NCBI GenBank assembly: GCA_002291875.1
Contig: DBAV01000166.1
Coordinates: 595 to 8,581, forward strand
DNA from: Hyphomonadaceae bacterium UBA1001
GTDB taxonomy: Bacteria > Pseudomonadota > Alphaproteobacteria > Caulobacterales > Aquidulcibacteraceae
Length of the DNA: 7,987 nt
Reading direction: 5' to 3'
In this document: positions 1-7,987 of the stretch, one piece after another
How the letters are laid out: each line of letters opens with the position of its first letter
How positions within the stretch are numbered: position 1 is the first letter of the stretch
The notes under the pieces: generated by a model
The model's input: only the letters and a program-made list of their open reading frames with translations
What the model was told of the DNA's origin: nothing
The model's database searches: none
Position numbers and translations under genes: made by a program

Positions 1-173
1 ATGTCTATCTGGGCTATTGGGTGCCCGGCAGTCCCAAGATGGACTACAAGCGCCGCTATGGCCCGCTCGAGGCGCTGCACCGTGGCCAGTGGGTGCCGCT
101 GGACGCCATTGGCGAAGACGAACTGGCACGGGCCTGGGGGCCACGCGGCGCCCCGGCCGCGCGCAGCGCCTGA
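1..173 (+). CDS. bpt: Aspartate/glutamate leucyltransferase (Bpt/Ate family), C-terminal fragment
   Basis: Reading in the frame that begins at base 3 gives 56 residues ending at the TGA at 171-173. The start is beyond the left edge. The fragment opens VYLGYWVPGSPKMDYKRRYG, followed by PLEAL. The GYWV-GS-KMDYK-R(F/Y)-PLE pattern is the conserved C-terminal signature of bacterial arginyl/leucyl-tRNA protein transferases. The family moves Leu from charged leucyl-tRNA onto proteins with N-terminal Asp or Glu, creating an N-degron read by ClpS-ClpAP in the cytosol. The last roughly 25 residues, rich in Ala, Arg and Pro, look like a variable tail. The gene ends 10 bp before the convergent stop of valS. 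A much longer frame starts at base 1 but lies antisense to valS and has no family resemblance. The catalytic N-terminal part is not visible, so only the family call is secure, and leucyl versus arginyl specificity is inferred from bacterial origin. Confidence 0.85.
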   Translation, partial: VYLGYWVPGSPKMDYKRRYGPLEALHRGQWVPLDAIGEDELARAWGPRGAPAARSA

Positions 174-183
174 AGGTGCGCGG

Positions 184-185
<2 letters not shown>
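155..185. terminator. Possible hairpin between convergent bpt and valS ends
   Basis: Bases 155-164 can pair with 176-185, forming a 10-bp stem with two G-T wobbles and a loop of 11 bases that contains the bpt stop codon. The right arm overlaps the valS stop codon. Its place at a convergent junction suits a shared terminator, but there is no T-run on either side. In DNA this rich in G+C such a stem can arise by chance, so support is weak. Confidence 0.25.
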
Positions 186-2838
<2,653 letters not shown>

Positions 2839-2853
2839 GTCCGGCCAGCGTCA

Positions 2854-2881
2854 TGAAGGCGCGCTCTCTAGCGCGCCTTCA
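2854..2881 (-). terminator. Perfect 12-bp hairpin between phoH and valS (terminator or attenuator)
   Basis: Bases 2854-2865 are the exact reverse complement of 2870-2881, leaving a four-base loop (AGAG on the minus strand). It begins 28 nt after the phoH stop codon and ends 15 nt before the valS ATG. This is by far the strongest stem seen in any intergenic stretch of the window. No T-run follows on the minus strand (the next bases are TGACGCTGG), so it is not a classical intrinsic terminator. It could still end or slow phoH transcription, protect a processed 3' end, or influence valS translation from a start lacking a Shine-Dalgarno. Confidence 0.55.
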
Positions 2882-2909
2882 CCGCCGGTTCAAACCCGCA
2901 CCAGGGTTC

Positions 2910-3650
2910 TCAGATGGCCCCGATCATGCGAGCGACGAGCGGATGGCGCACCACGTCCGCCTCACCGAGGCGAACCACTCCGACCCCGCCCAGCGCCTCG
3001 AGCCGGTCCGCGATCGGACCGAGGCCCGACAGCTCGGGCAGCAGATCGGACTGGGCCGGATCGCCGGTGACGACCATGGTCGAGCCCCACCCCAGCCGTG
3101 TCAGCAGCATTTTCAGCTGGGCATAGGTGCAGTTCTGCGCCTCGTCGACGACCACGAAGGCATTGTTCAGCGTGCGTCCGCGCATGAAGCCGACGGGCGC
3201 GACCTCGATCACCCCCTCGGCCATCAGCGTCTTCATCCGCCGCGCCGACAGCCGGTCGGTCAGGGCATCGGTCAGCGGCCGCAGATAGGGCGCCAGCTTG
3301 TCCTCGACCGCACCGGGCAGGAAACCCAGCGTCTCCCCGGCCTCGACGGCCGGCCGTGACAGCACGATCCGCCCCACCTTGCCCTCTTCCAGGGCTTCGA
3401 CCGCCTTGGCGATGGCCAAAAAGGTCTTGCCGGTCCCCGCCGGCCCCAGAGCGAGGGTCAGGTCGTGCGCCTCGATGGCGGCGATCAGTTCGCCCTGACC
3501 GGGGCTCTTGGCGGTGATGCGTTTGGTCCATTTCGGGCCCTCGCGTCCCCCTTCGACCACCGCAAGGCGACCCGGACGGGCGGTCTCCTCCCAAGGCACG
3601 ATGTCGGCGACTTCGCGGCGGACACGGCGGGTAGCGGGTCGTTTTGCCAT
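2910..3650 (-). CDS. PhoH-family ATPase, short single-domain form
   Basis: The 246-residue product is a cytosolic P-loop ATPase of the PhoH family, related to the N-terminal half of superfamily 1 helicases. Walker A is GPAGTGKT at residues 69-76, Walker B is VVVDEAQN at 166-173, and the following motif TGDPAQSDL is at 195-203. The family's R-H-P segment near the C-terminus (VVRHPLVARMI, 233-243) is also intact. The first 13 residues are strongly basic (MAKRPATRRVRRE). There is no room for the N-terminal KH-like region of YbeZ-type members or for a PIN domain as in PhoH2, so this is the compact form also common in phages and alphaproteobacteria. The start at 3650 is chosen because AGGAG lies 7 nt upstream. 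An in-frame ATG at 3764 would add 38 residues without family resemblance. Proposed family roles are in RNA metabolism and stress. Phosphate control is not evident here. It may be read through into valS. Confidence 0.92.
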   Translation of the reverse strand: MAKRPATRRVRREVADIVPWEETARPGRLAVVEGGREGPKWTKRITAKSPGQGELIAAIEAHDLTLALGPAGTGKTFLAIAKAVEALEEGKVGRIVLSRPAVEAGETLGFLPGAVEDKLAPYLRPLTDALTDRLSARRMKTLMAEGVIEVAPVGFMRGRTLNNAFVVVDEAQNCTYAQLKMLLTRLGWGSTMVVTGDPAQSDLLPELSGLGPIADRLEALGGVGVVRLGEADVVRHPLVARMIGAI

Positions 3651-3657
3651 GGGACGT

Positions 3658-3662
3658 CTCCT
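3658..3662 (-). promoter_or_regulatory. Shine-Dalgarno AGGAG setting the phoH start
   Basis: On the minus strand AGGAG is followed by 7 bases and then ATG (3650-3648). It is one of the two best ribosome binding sites in the window and decides in favour of the 246-residue product over a 284-residue version starting at 3764. Confidence 0.8.
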
Positions 3663-3975
3663 GTAGGTGCACGCACGCAGTCCCGGGATGGGGTTGCGGT
3701 CGTGATGGAGCGAGGGAGGCTGGAAGGCAGTCTGGCGGGGAGCGCTGGCCCGGGACCCGGCCACAGGGCGGCGGGTCTGGAAGGAACGACCGAAAATGGT
3801 CGCAGGGCCAAGGGCACTCTCCCTCAGGATGCCAAGACGGCGGGTGCCGAATCAGCCATCCCAGTCAACGCTATCAGGGTTAACCGGCGATGTGTGCGAC
3901 GGTTGCGTCACACGCTGAGGCCCAGGTCCGGCTGCCCGCGCGGCAGGCATGCCCGACCGCGGTTGCCAGCAAAGA

Positions 3976-4004
3976 TTGCACCCTGCGCGCGGCCCGCCTA
4001 AGCG
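3976..4004 (+). promoter_or_regulatory. Candidate pccA promoter
   Basis: TTGCAC at 3976-3981 is followed by a 17-base spacer and TAAGCG at 3999-4004. The -35 is a fair match to TTGACA, while the -10 matches poorly. Transcription would begin about 25 bases before the pccA ATG, leaving a short leader with a weak GGGG (4025-4028) seven bases from the start codon. The call rests on spacing and position only. Confidence 0.25.
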
Positions 4005-4035
4005 CGATCGCTGTGACTTCTGGTGGGGCCCGACG

Positions 4036-6045
4036 ATGTTCGACAAGATCCTGATTGCCAACCGCGGCGAGATCGCCGTGCGGATCATCAGGACCTGTCG
4101 CCGCCTGGGGGTGAAGGCCGCGGTGGTCTTTTCCGATGCCGACCGCGACAGCCTGGCGGTCGAGATGGCCGACGAGGCCGTCCACATCGGCCCTGCGCCC
4201 GCCGCACAGAGTTATCTTCTGGCCGACAGGATCGTGGACGCGGTTCGCGCAACGGGCGCGCAGGCGGTGCATCCGGGCTTTGGCTTCCTGTCCGAAAAGG
4301 CCGAGTTCGCCCAGCGACTGGCCGACGAGAAGATCGTCTTCATCGGACCCAATCCGCACGCCATCGCTGCGATGGGCGACAAGATCGAGTCCAAGAAGGC
4401 CGCTGCGGCCGCCGGCGTGACCACCGTTCCGGGATATCTCGGCGAGATCAGCGGGCTCGCACATGCGATCGAGATCGCCGAAGGCATCGGCTATCCGGTG
4501 ATGATCAAGGCTTCGGCTGGTGGTGGCGGCAAGGGTATCCGGGTCGCGTTCACGCGCACGGACGTCGAGGAGGGCTTTCCCGCCGTCCAGGCCGAAGCCC
4601 GGGGCGCCTTTGGCGACGACCGCGTGTTCATCGAAAAGTTTGTCGAGAGTCCCCGCCACATCGAGATCCAGGTCATTGGCGACCGCCACGGCAACATCGT
4701 GCACCTTGGCGAACGCGAATGCTCGATCCAGCGCCGCAACCAGAAGGTCATCGAAGAGGCGCCCTCGCCCCTGCTCGACGCCCGGACTCGCAAGGCCATG
4801 GGGGACCAGGCCGTCGCCCTGGCACGAGCGGTCGGCTATGACAGCGCCGGCACGGTCGAGTTCGTGGTCTCGGGCGCCGACAAGGGCTTTTACTTCCTCG
4901 AGATGAACACCCGCCTGCAGGTCGAGCATCCGGTTACCGAAATGGTCACCGGGCTGGACCTGGTCGAATTGATGCTGCGCGTCGCGGCCGGCGAAAAGCT
5001 GCCCTTTGCCCAGAAGGACGTGAAGCTGGACGGCTGGGCGATCGAGAGCCGCATCTATGCAGAAGATCCCTATCGCGGCTTCCTGCCGTCGATCGGGCGC
5101 CTGCGCCGCTGCATCCCCCCGTCCGAGGGCGCGGCGGGCATCGCCGTGGTCCGCAACGATACGGGCGTGCGCGAAGGCGATGAGATCTCGATGTTCTACG
5201 ATCCGATGATTTCCAAGCTGATCACCCATGCTCCAACGCGGCTCGAGGCGATCGATGCCCAGGCGCGCGCGCTCGAGGCGTTCCACATCGAGGGCATCCA
5301 GGACAATGTCCCCTTTCTGGCCGCAGTGATGGACGAGCCGCGCTTTCGTTCGGGCGAGCTGACCACGGGATACATCAAGGAGGTGTTTCCCGACGGCTTC
5401 CGCGGAAGCGCGCTGGAGGAGGCCACCCGCGACATCTTTGTTTCGGTGGCGGGCTTTGTGCACCAGCTGCGCGAGGACCGCGCCCGCCGTGTCGACGGCA
5501 CGCTGAACGACGCCAACCGCAGTGCCCGCAGGACCGAGTGGGCCGTGCGCATCGCCGGAACCGACGCGTTGACCGTCCATGTCGAAAAGGACGCTGACGG
5601 CGCAGGCATCGTCCGCTCGGATGGGCGCCGGCATCGTATCGACACCCAATGGCGTCCCGGCCAGCCAATGGTGCATGCCGTTGTCGACGGTCGGCCGGTG
5701 TCGGTGCGCATCACCCAGCGCCCCGACGGGCTGGACCTGCGCCTGCGCGGCACCTCGGCCCGGGTGTGGGTGATGCGTCCGCGCACGGCCGAAATGTTGG
5801 CGCGCCTGCCCGAGAAGCAAGCGGCGGATACCTCGCGGCTGGTGATCTCGCCCATGCCGGGCCTTGTGGTCTCGGTCGAGGTCCAGCCCGGTCAGGAGGT
5901 CAAGTCGGGCGAGCCGGTGATGGTGGTCGAGGCCATGAAGATGCGGAACATCATCCGCGCAGAACGCGACGGACGCATCGCCAGGGTGAACGTGGCCGCT
6001 GGGGCCAGCGTCGCCGCCGACGAGATCCTGATCGAACTGGCGTGA
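4036..6045 (+). CDS. pccA: Propionyl-CoA carboxylase alpha subunit (biotin carboxylase plus biotin carrier)
   Basis: The 669-residue protein would carboxylate its own biotin with ATP and bicarbonate. The beta subunit then passes the carboxyl group to propionyl-CoA, giving methylmalonyl-CoA in the route from odd-chain fatty acids, Val, Ile and Met to succinyl-CoA. The N-terminus MFDKILIANRGEIAVRII is canonical. The ATP-grasp glycine loop KASAGGGGKGIR is at 158-169, HLGERECSIQRRNQK begins at 223, and the catalytic segment EMNTRLQVEHPVTE begins at 289. A beta-barrel linking region typical of PCC (roughly 480-590) precedes the PRTAEMLARLPEK and SPMPGLVVSVEV segments. Biotin is attached to Lys635 in EAMKM, 34 residues from the C-terminus. 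The linker and SPMPGL region favour PCC over methylcrotonyl- or acetyl-CoA carboxylase. A 29-residue extension from an ATG at 3949 is rejected as non-homologous. No pccB or mutase gene lies beside it in this window. Confidence 0.93.
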   Translation: MFDKILIANRGEIAVRIIRTCRRLGVKAAVVFSDADRDSLAVEMADEAVHIGPAPAAQSYLLADRIVDAVRATGAQAVHPGFGFLSEKAEFAQRLADEKIVFIGPNPHAIAAMGDKIESKKAAAAAGVTTVPGYLGEISGLAHAIEIAEGIGYPVMIKASAGGGGKGIRVAFTRTDVEEGFPAVQAEARGAFGDDRVFIEKFVESPRHIEIQVIGDRHGNIVHLGERECSIQRRNQKVIEEAPSPLLDARTRKAMGDQAVALARAVGYDSAGTVEFVVSGADKGFYFLEMNTRLQVEHPVTEMVTGLDLVELMLRVAAGEKLPFAQKDVKLDGWAIESRIYAEDPYRGFLPSIGRLRRCIPPSEGAAGIAVVRNDTGVREGDEISMFYDPMISKLITHAPTRLEAIDAQARALEAFHIEGIQDNVPFLAAVMDEPRFRSGELTTGYIKEVFPDGFRGSALEEATRDIFVSVAGFVHQLREDRARRVDGTLNDANRSARRTEWAVRIAGTDALTVHVEKDADGAGIVRSDGRRHRIDTQWRPGQPMVHAVVDGRPVSVRITQRPDGLDLRLRGTSARVWVMRPRTAEMLARLPEKQAADTSRLVISPMPGLVVSVEVQPGQEVKSGEPVMVVEAMKMRNIIRAERDGRIARVNVAAGASVAADEILIELA

Positions 6046-6048
6046 CGA

Positions 6049-6147
6049 TCAGAACCGCGGCAGCGTCGGCCCGAAATTGATCAGCAGCCCGGCGATCAGA
6101 AACGCCACGCAGAAATAAAGGCTCATCCTGACGATGTCCTTGACCAT
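6049..6147 (-). CDS. Predicted 32-residue single-pass membrane mini-protein
   Basis: Starting at the ATG read from 6147 on the minus strand, 32 codons end in TGA at 6051-6049. The product starts MVKDIVRMSLYFCVAFLIAG, followed by LLINFGPTLPRF. It has a short N-terminus with Lys3 and Arg7, a continuous hydrophobic stretch from about residue 9 to 25, and a short polar tail, so the likely form is one membrane helix with the N-terminus inside by the positive-inside rule. GGAG stands 8 bases before the ATG (6159-6156 on the minus strand), one of the best ribosome sites in the window. Its stop is three bases from the convergent pccA stop, and it is divergent from the DUF805 gene with 139 bp between starts. 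I do not recognise the family and assign no function. It is a conventional ORF too short for most callers; conservation has not been tested. Confidence 0.6.
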   Translation of the reverse strand: MVKDIVRMSLYFCVAFLIAGLLINFGPTLPRF

Positions 6148-6201
6148 GGCTCGCGCTCCGTGCCCAACCAGAGGCACCAGCGTCCGGCGCTACCACGGAT
6201 C

Positions 6202-6221
6202 GGTTGACGCAGGGTTGACGC
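6202..6221. repeat. Tandem direct repeat GGTTGACGC x2
   Basis: The nine-base unit GGTTGACGC occurs at 6202-6210 and again at 6213-6221, an 11-bp period close to one helical turn. It lies between the divergent mini-protein and DUF805 genes. Each copy contains TTGACG, a good -35 hexamer, but no acceptable -10 lies 16-18 bases beyond either copy on the plus strand. The second copy can also pair imperfectly with GCGCAACC (6230-6237). A double binding site for a regulator is possible. Confidence 0.5.
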
Positions 6222-6251
6222 GATCGGCAGCGCAACCGGTGCGTGTGCGGG

Positions 6252-6280
6252 TTGGCGCAGGCGCGCGCGCTCTGTAGAGC
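6252..6280 (+). promoter_or_regulatory. Weak candidate promoter for the DUF805 gene, possibly leaderless
   Basis: TTGGCG at 6252-6257, a 17-base spacer, and TAGAGC at 6275-6280 form a promoter-like pair. The -10 ends six bases before the ATG at 6287, so the transcript would start at or near the start codon. The absence of a clear Shine-Dalgarno fits a leaderless message. The hexamers are imperfect and the spacer contains a (GC)5 run, so confidence is low. Confidence 0.2.
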
Positions 6281-6286
6281 AGGCCC

Positions 6287-6751
6287 ATGTTGCGGTTCGT
6301 CGAGCTCTTCCTGTCCTTTCGCGGGCGCGTGTCCCCGCAAGTGTACCTGCTTGCGACCGTGGGTATCTTCTCGCTGACGACGGTGGTGTCGTGGCTGGCC
6401 TATACGGTGGGCGCCCCGATCATTGCTTCGCTGGCCCAAGCCATCATGAACGTCTCGGTGCTGGCTCTGGGTGCGAAGCGGCTTCACGATGCGGCACGAT
6501 CGGGTTGGTGGGTGGTGGCGGGCCTCGCTTTCATCCTGCTGGTCGCGACCATTGCGATGCAGCATGTGGTTGACCGGAACGGCCTTGATCCTGCCGACCC
6601 GGTCCTGGCGCAGCGGCTTCAGGCTGAGCCGGGCATGCTGATGCCCTTCTTCACAGCGACCATCATCGCCTCGGTGATGGTGACCATGGTGCTGGCAGCG
6701 CTGAAGCGCACCCCGGGCGACAATCGGTTCGGCCCGCCCGCGCCGGGGTGA
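6287..6751 (+). CDS. DUF805 family inner-membrane protein
   Basis: The 154-residue product is a predicted polytopic membrane protein. The signature of DUF805 is complete: the N-terminal F-x-GR segment (FRGRVS, residues 11-16), the loop motif KRLHDAARSGWW (64-75), and the C-terminal GDNRFGP (144-150). Hydrophobic stretches at about 19-39, 44-62, 73-93 and 119-139 suggest four membrane helices. A polar loop of about 25 residues (95-118) separates the third and fourth. The biochemical role of the family is unknown to me, so none is given. The ATG at 6287 places the FRGR motif at the usual distance from the N-terminus. No strong Shine-Dalgarno precedes it. It ends 10 bp before the convergent serA stop, with no convincing terminator between them. 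Confidence 0.88.
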   Translation: MLRFVELFLSFRGRVSPQVYLLATVGIFSLTTVVSWLAYTVGAPIIASLAQAIMNVSVLALGAKRLHDAARSGWWVVAGLAFILLVATIAMQHVVDRNGLDPADPVLAQRLQAEPGMLMPFFTATIIASVMVTMVLAALKRTPGDNRFGPPAPG

Positions 6752-6761
6752 GCGCCGGCCG

Positions 6762-7987
6762 TCAGACCTGAAATGTCAGCGCGCGGACCAGCGTGACAGC
6801 AGGAAGGGCCGAAACGCGCCCTGCAACCGCCTCGGCCAAGGGAGCATCCAGCCCCAGCAGCGAGGCCGCGACCCCGCCGGCGGATACCCGCCCCAGATGG
6901 AAAGTCGCGATGTTGACCCCGCTCTCACCCAGGGTGGTGGCCAGACGGCCGATCACGCCCGGCGTGTCCTCATTGCGCACATACAGCATGTCCGGGGCAA
7001 AGGGCGCCTCGAGCGGCATGCCGTCGGCTGCAAGGATCCGCGGCTCGCCGGCAAACAGTGCGCCCAGGACGGCCAGCACCTTTCCGCCGGCCGTCACCTC
7101 GATGGACACCAGGCTGTCATAGTCACGCGCCTCTTCCTCGCGTGCCTCGGAGAGCTCGATGCCGCGCTCGCGTGCCATGGCAGGCGCGGACACCATGTTC
7201 ACTTCCGCCAGCATGGGCCGCAGCACACCGGCCAGCGCGGCCGCCGTCAGCGGCTTGACGTTCAGCCGGGCAACATCGCCCAGATACCGCACTTCGACGC
7301 GTGTCAGCGGCCCCTCGGCCAGCTGTCCGGCGAGGCTGCCCAGCAATTGGGCCAAAGTTACAAAGGGTTTGAGACGCGGTGCCTCGTCGGCCGTGATCGA
7401 CGGCATGTTCAGCGCGTTGGTCACGGCACCGGTCAGGAGATAGTCGGCCATCTGGTCGGCAACCTGCAGGGCGACATTTTCCTGCGCCTCGGATGTTGCC
7501 GCCCCCAGATGCGGCGTGGCGGTAAAGTTCGGAGCACCGAACAGGGGGTTCTGGCTGGCGGGTTCCTCGGAAAAGACGTCGAAGGCAGCCGCCGCGACAT
7601 GGCCCTTGTCCAGCAGCACACGCAGCGCCTGCTCGTCGACCAGCCCGCCGCGCGCGGCATTGACGACCATCACTCCGCGGCGCGTCCGCGCAAGGTTTTC
7701 CGCCGACAGGATATTTCGGGTCTTGTCGGTCAGCGGAACGTGCAGCGAGATGATGTCGGCGCGGGACAGCAGCTGCTCCAATTCGACCTTTTCGACCCCG
7801 ATCTCCAGCGCGCGGTCCGGCGAGAGGAACGGATCATAGGCGACGACCTTCATCTTCAGGCCAAGGGCGCGGTCCGCCACGATCGAGCCGATGTTTCCGC
7901 ACCCGATCAGGCCCAGCGTCTTGGCATAGAGCTCGGCGCCCATGAAGCGCGACTTTTCCCACTTTCCGGCCTGGGTCGAGGCATCGG
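6762..7987 (-). CDS. serA: D-3-phosphoglycerate dehydrogenase, long ACT-domain form, N-terminus outside window
   Basis: The frame is open to the right edge, so the visible 408 residues lack a start. The first visible residues are DASTQAGKWEKSRFMGAEL. An internal ATG at 7943 is not the true start. The enzyme oxidises 3-phosphoglycerate to 3-phosphohydroxypyruvate with NAD, the first step of serine synthesis, in the cytosol. In fragment numbering the NAD-binding glycine motif GCGNIG is at 29-34. The catalytic triad is intact: Arg112 in NAARGG, Glu141 in DVFSEEP, and His159 in TPHLGAAT. An intervening (ASB-type) domain follows, from roughly 200 to 330. A C-terminal ACT domain (about 332-407, with NEDTPGVIGRLATTLGESGV) marks the long form, in which serine feedback is often seen. 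Full members run to about 525 residues, so about 115-120 are missing. The gene converges with the DUF805 gene. Confidence 0.95.
   Translation of the reverse strand, partial: DASTQAGKWEKSRFMGAELYAKTLGLIGCGNIGSIVADRALGLKMKVVAYDPFLSPDRALEIGVEKVELEQLLSRADIISLHVPLTDKTRNILSAENLARTRRGVMVVNAARGGLVDEQALRVLLDKGHVAAAAFDVFSEEPASQNPLFGAPNFTATPHLGAATSEAQENVALQVADQMADYLLTGAVTNALNMPSITADEAPRLKPFVTLAQLLGSLAGQLAEGPLTRVEVRYLGDVARLNVKPLTAAALAGVLRPMLAEVNMVSAPAMARERGIELSEAREEEARDYDSLVSIEVTAGGKVLAVLGALFAGEPRILAADGMPLEAPFAPDMLYVRNEDTPGVIGRLATTLGESGVNIATFHLGRVSAGGVAASLLGLDAPLAEAVAGRVSALPAVTLVRALTFQV

Larger units (their letters stand above)
3651..4035. other. Divergent intergenic region between phoH and pccA
   Basis: These 385 bases separate the two divergent start codons and hold no gene I can support. 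Visible structure includes: an inverted repeat CGACC-N6-GGTCG at 3787-3802; an 8-base palindrome GGTTAACC at 3878-3885; GTGTG-N12-CACAC at 3892-3913; a hairpin CTGCC-N5-GGCAG at 3932-3946; TTGC/GCAA half-sites at 3963-3979; and the palindrome GCGATCGC at 4004-4011. The stretch from about 3848 to 3900 is relatively A+T-rich compared with its surroundings, as expected of promoter DNA. No convincing promoter for phoH was found on the minus strand. Confidence 0.6.

Noticed and set aside
2887..2905. tRNA-like 3' end: GGTTCAAACCCGCACCA resembles a T-arm followed by CCA
   Set aside because: The five-base T-stem does not pair properly and no acceptor, D or anticodon arms are found upstream, where the valS start and hairpin lie.
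3651..3764. N-terminal extension of the PhoH gene to an ATG at 3764
   Set aside because: The 38 extra residues show no family resemblance, and a strong AGGAG precedes the internal ATG at 3650.
3796..3918. A 40-codon plus-strand frame in the phoH-pccA gap with AAGGA 10 bases upstream
   Set aside because: Its codon use (TTA, CTA, TCA) is unlike the neighbouring genes, there is no domain or hydrophobic segment, and it spans several palindromes better explained as regulatory DNA. A conservation test could revive it.
3949..4035. N-terminal extension of pccA to an ATG at 3949
   Set aside because: MFDKILIANRG at 4036 is the canonical start of the family. The 29 extra residues look like translated leader.
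3880..5820. A 646-codon open frame on the minus strand opposite pccA
   Set aside because: It is the same antisense artefact of strong third-position G+C. The plus strand encodes a complete PccA with all its motifs.

Overview
This is a high-GC (by eye about two-thirds G+C) stretch of bacterial chromosome holding ordinary core genes. Long antisense open frames, the long ACT-type SerA, the PccA sequence and a leucyl-transferase of the Bpt/Ate kind all fit an alphaproteobacterium. Sphingomonadales is a reasonable but unproven guess. I see no mobile element, CRISPR array, rRNA or tRNA, and no obvious new defence or biosynthetic system.

Layout from left to right. Positions 1-173 (+) are the C-terminal tail of aspartate/glutamate leucyltransferase (bpt), read in a frame hidden by a long antisense frame. 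It meets convergently, 10 bp away, the end of valS (184-2838, -), a complete valyl-tRNA synthetase. A 12-bp perfect hairpin separates valS from the upstream single-domain PhoH-like ATPase (2910-3650, -), which may share a transcript with it. A 385-bp divergent intergenic region (3651-4035) carries several short inverted repeats and leads into pccA (4036-6045, +), the biotin-carrying alpha subunit of propionyl-CoA carboxylase. Three bases after pccA ends, a 32-codon single-pass membrane mini-protein is encoded convergently (6049-6147, -). It has a good ribosome binding site and its product is new to me. It is divergent from a DUF805 membrane protein (6287-6751, +), which meets convergently the end of serA (6762 to the window edge, -), D-3-phosphoglycerate dehydrogenase lacking its N-terminus here.

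Functionally the genes are a mix of housekeeping roles: protein turnover by the N-degron pathway (Bpt), translation (ValS), an RNA- or stress-related ATPase (PhoH), propionyl-CoA metabolism from odd-chain fatty acids and branched amino acids (PccA), serine biosynthesis (SerA) and two small membrane proteins of unknown role. They do not form one pathway. The parts most worth a second look are the 32-residue membrane protein, the phoH-valS hairpin, the tandem GGTTGACGC repeat before the DUF805 gene, and the TTGC/GCAA cluster before pccA.
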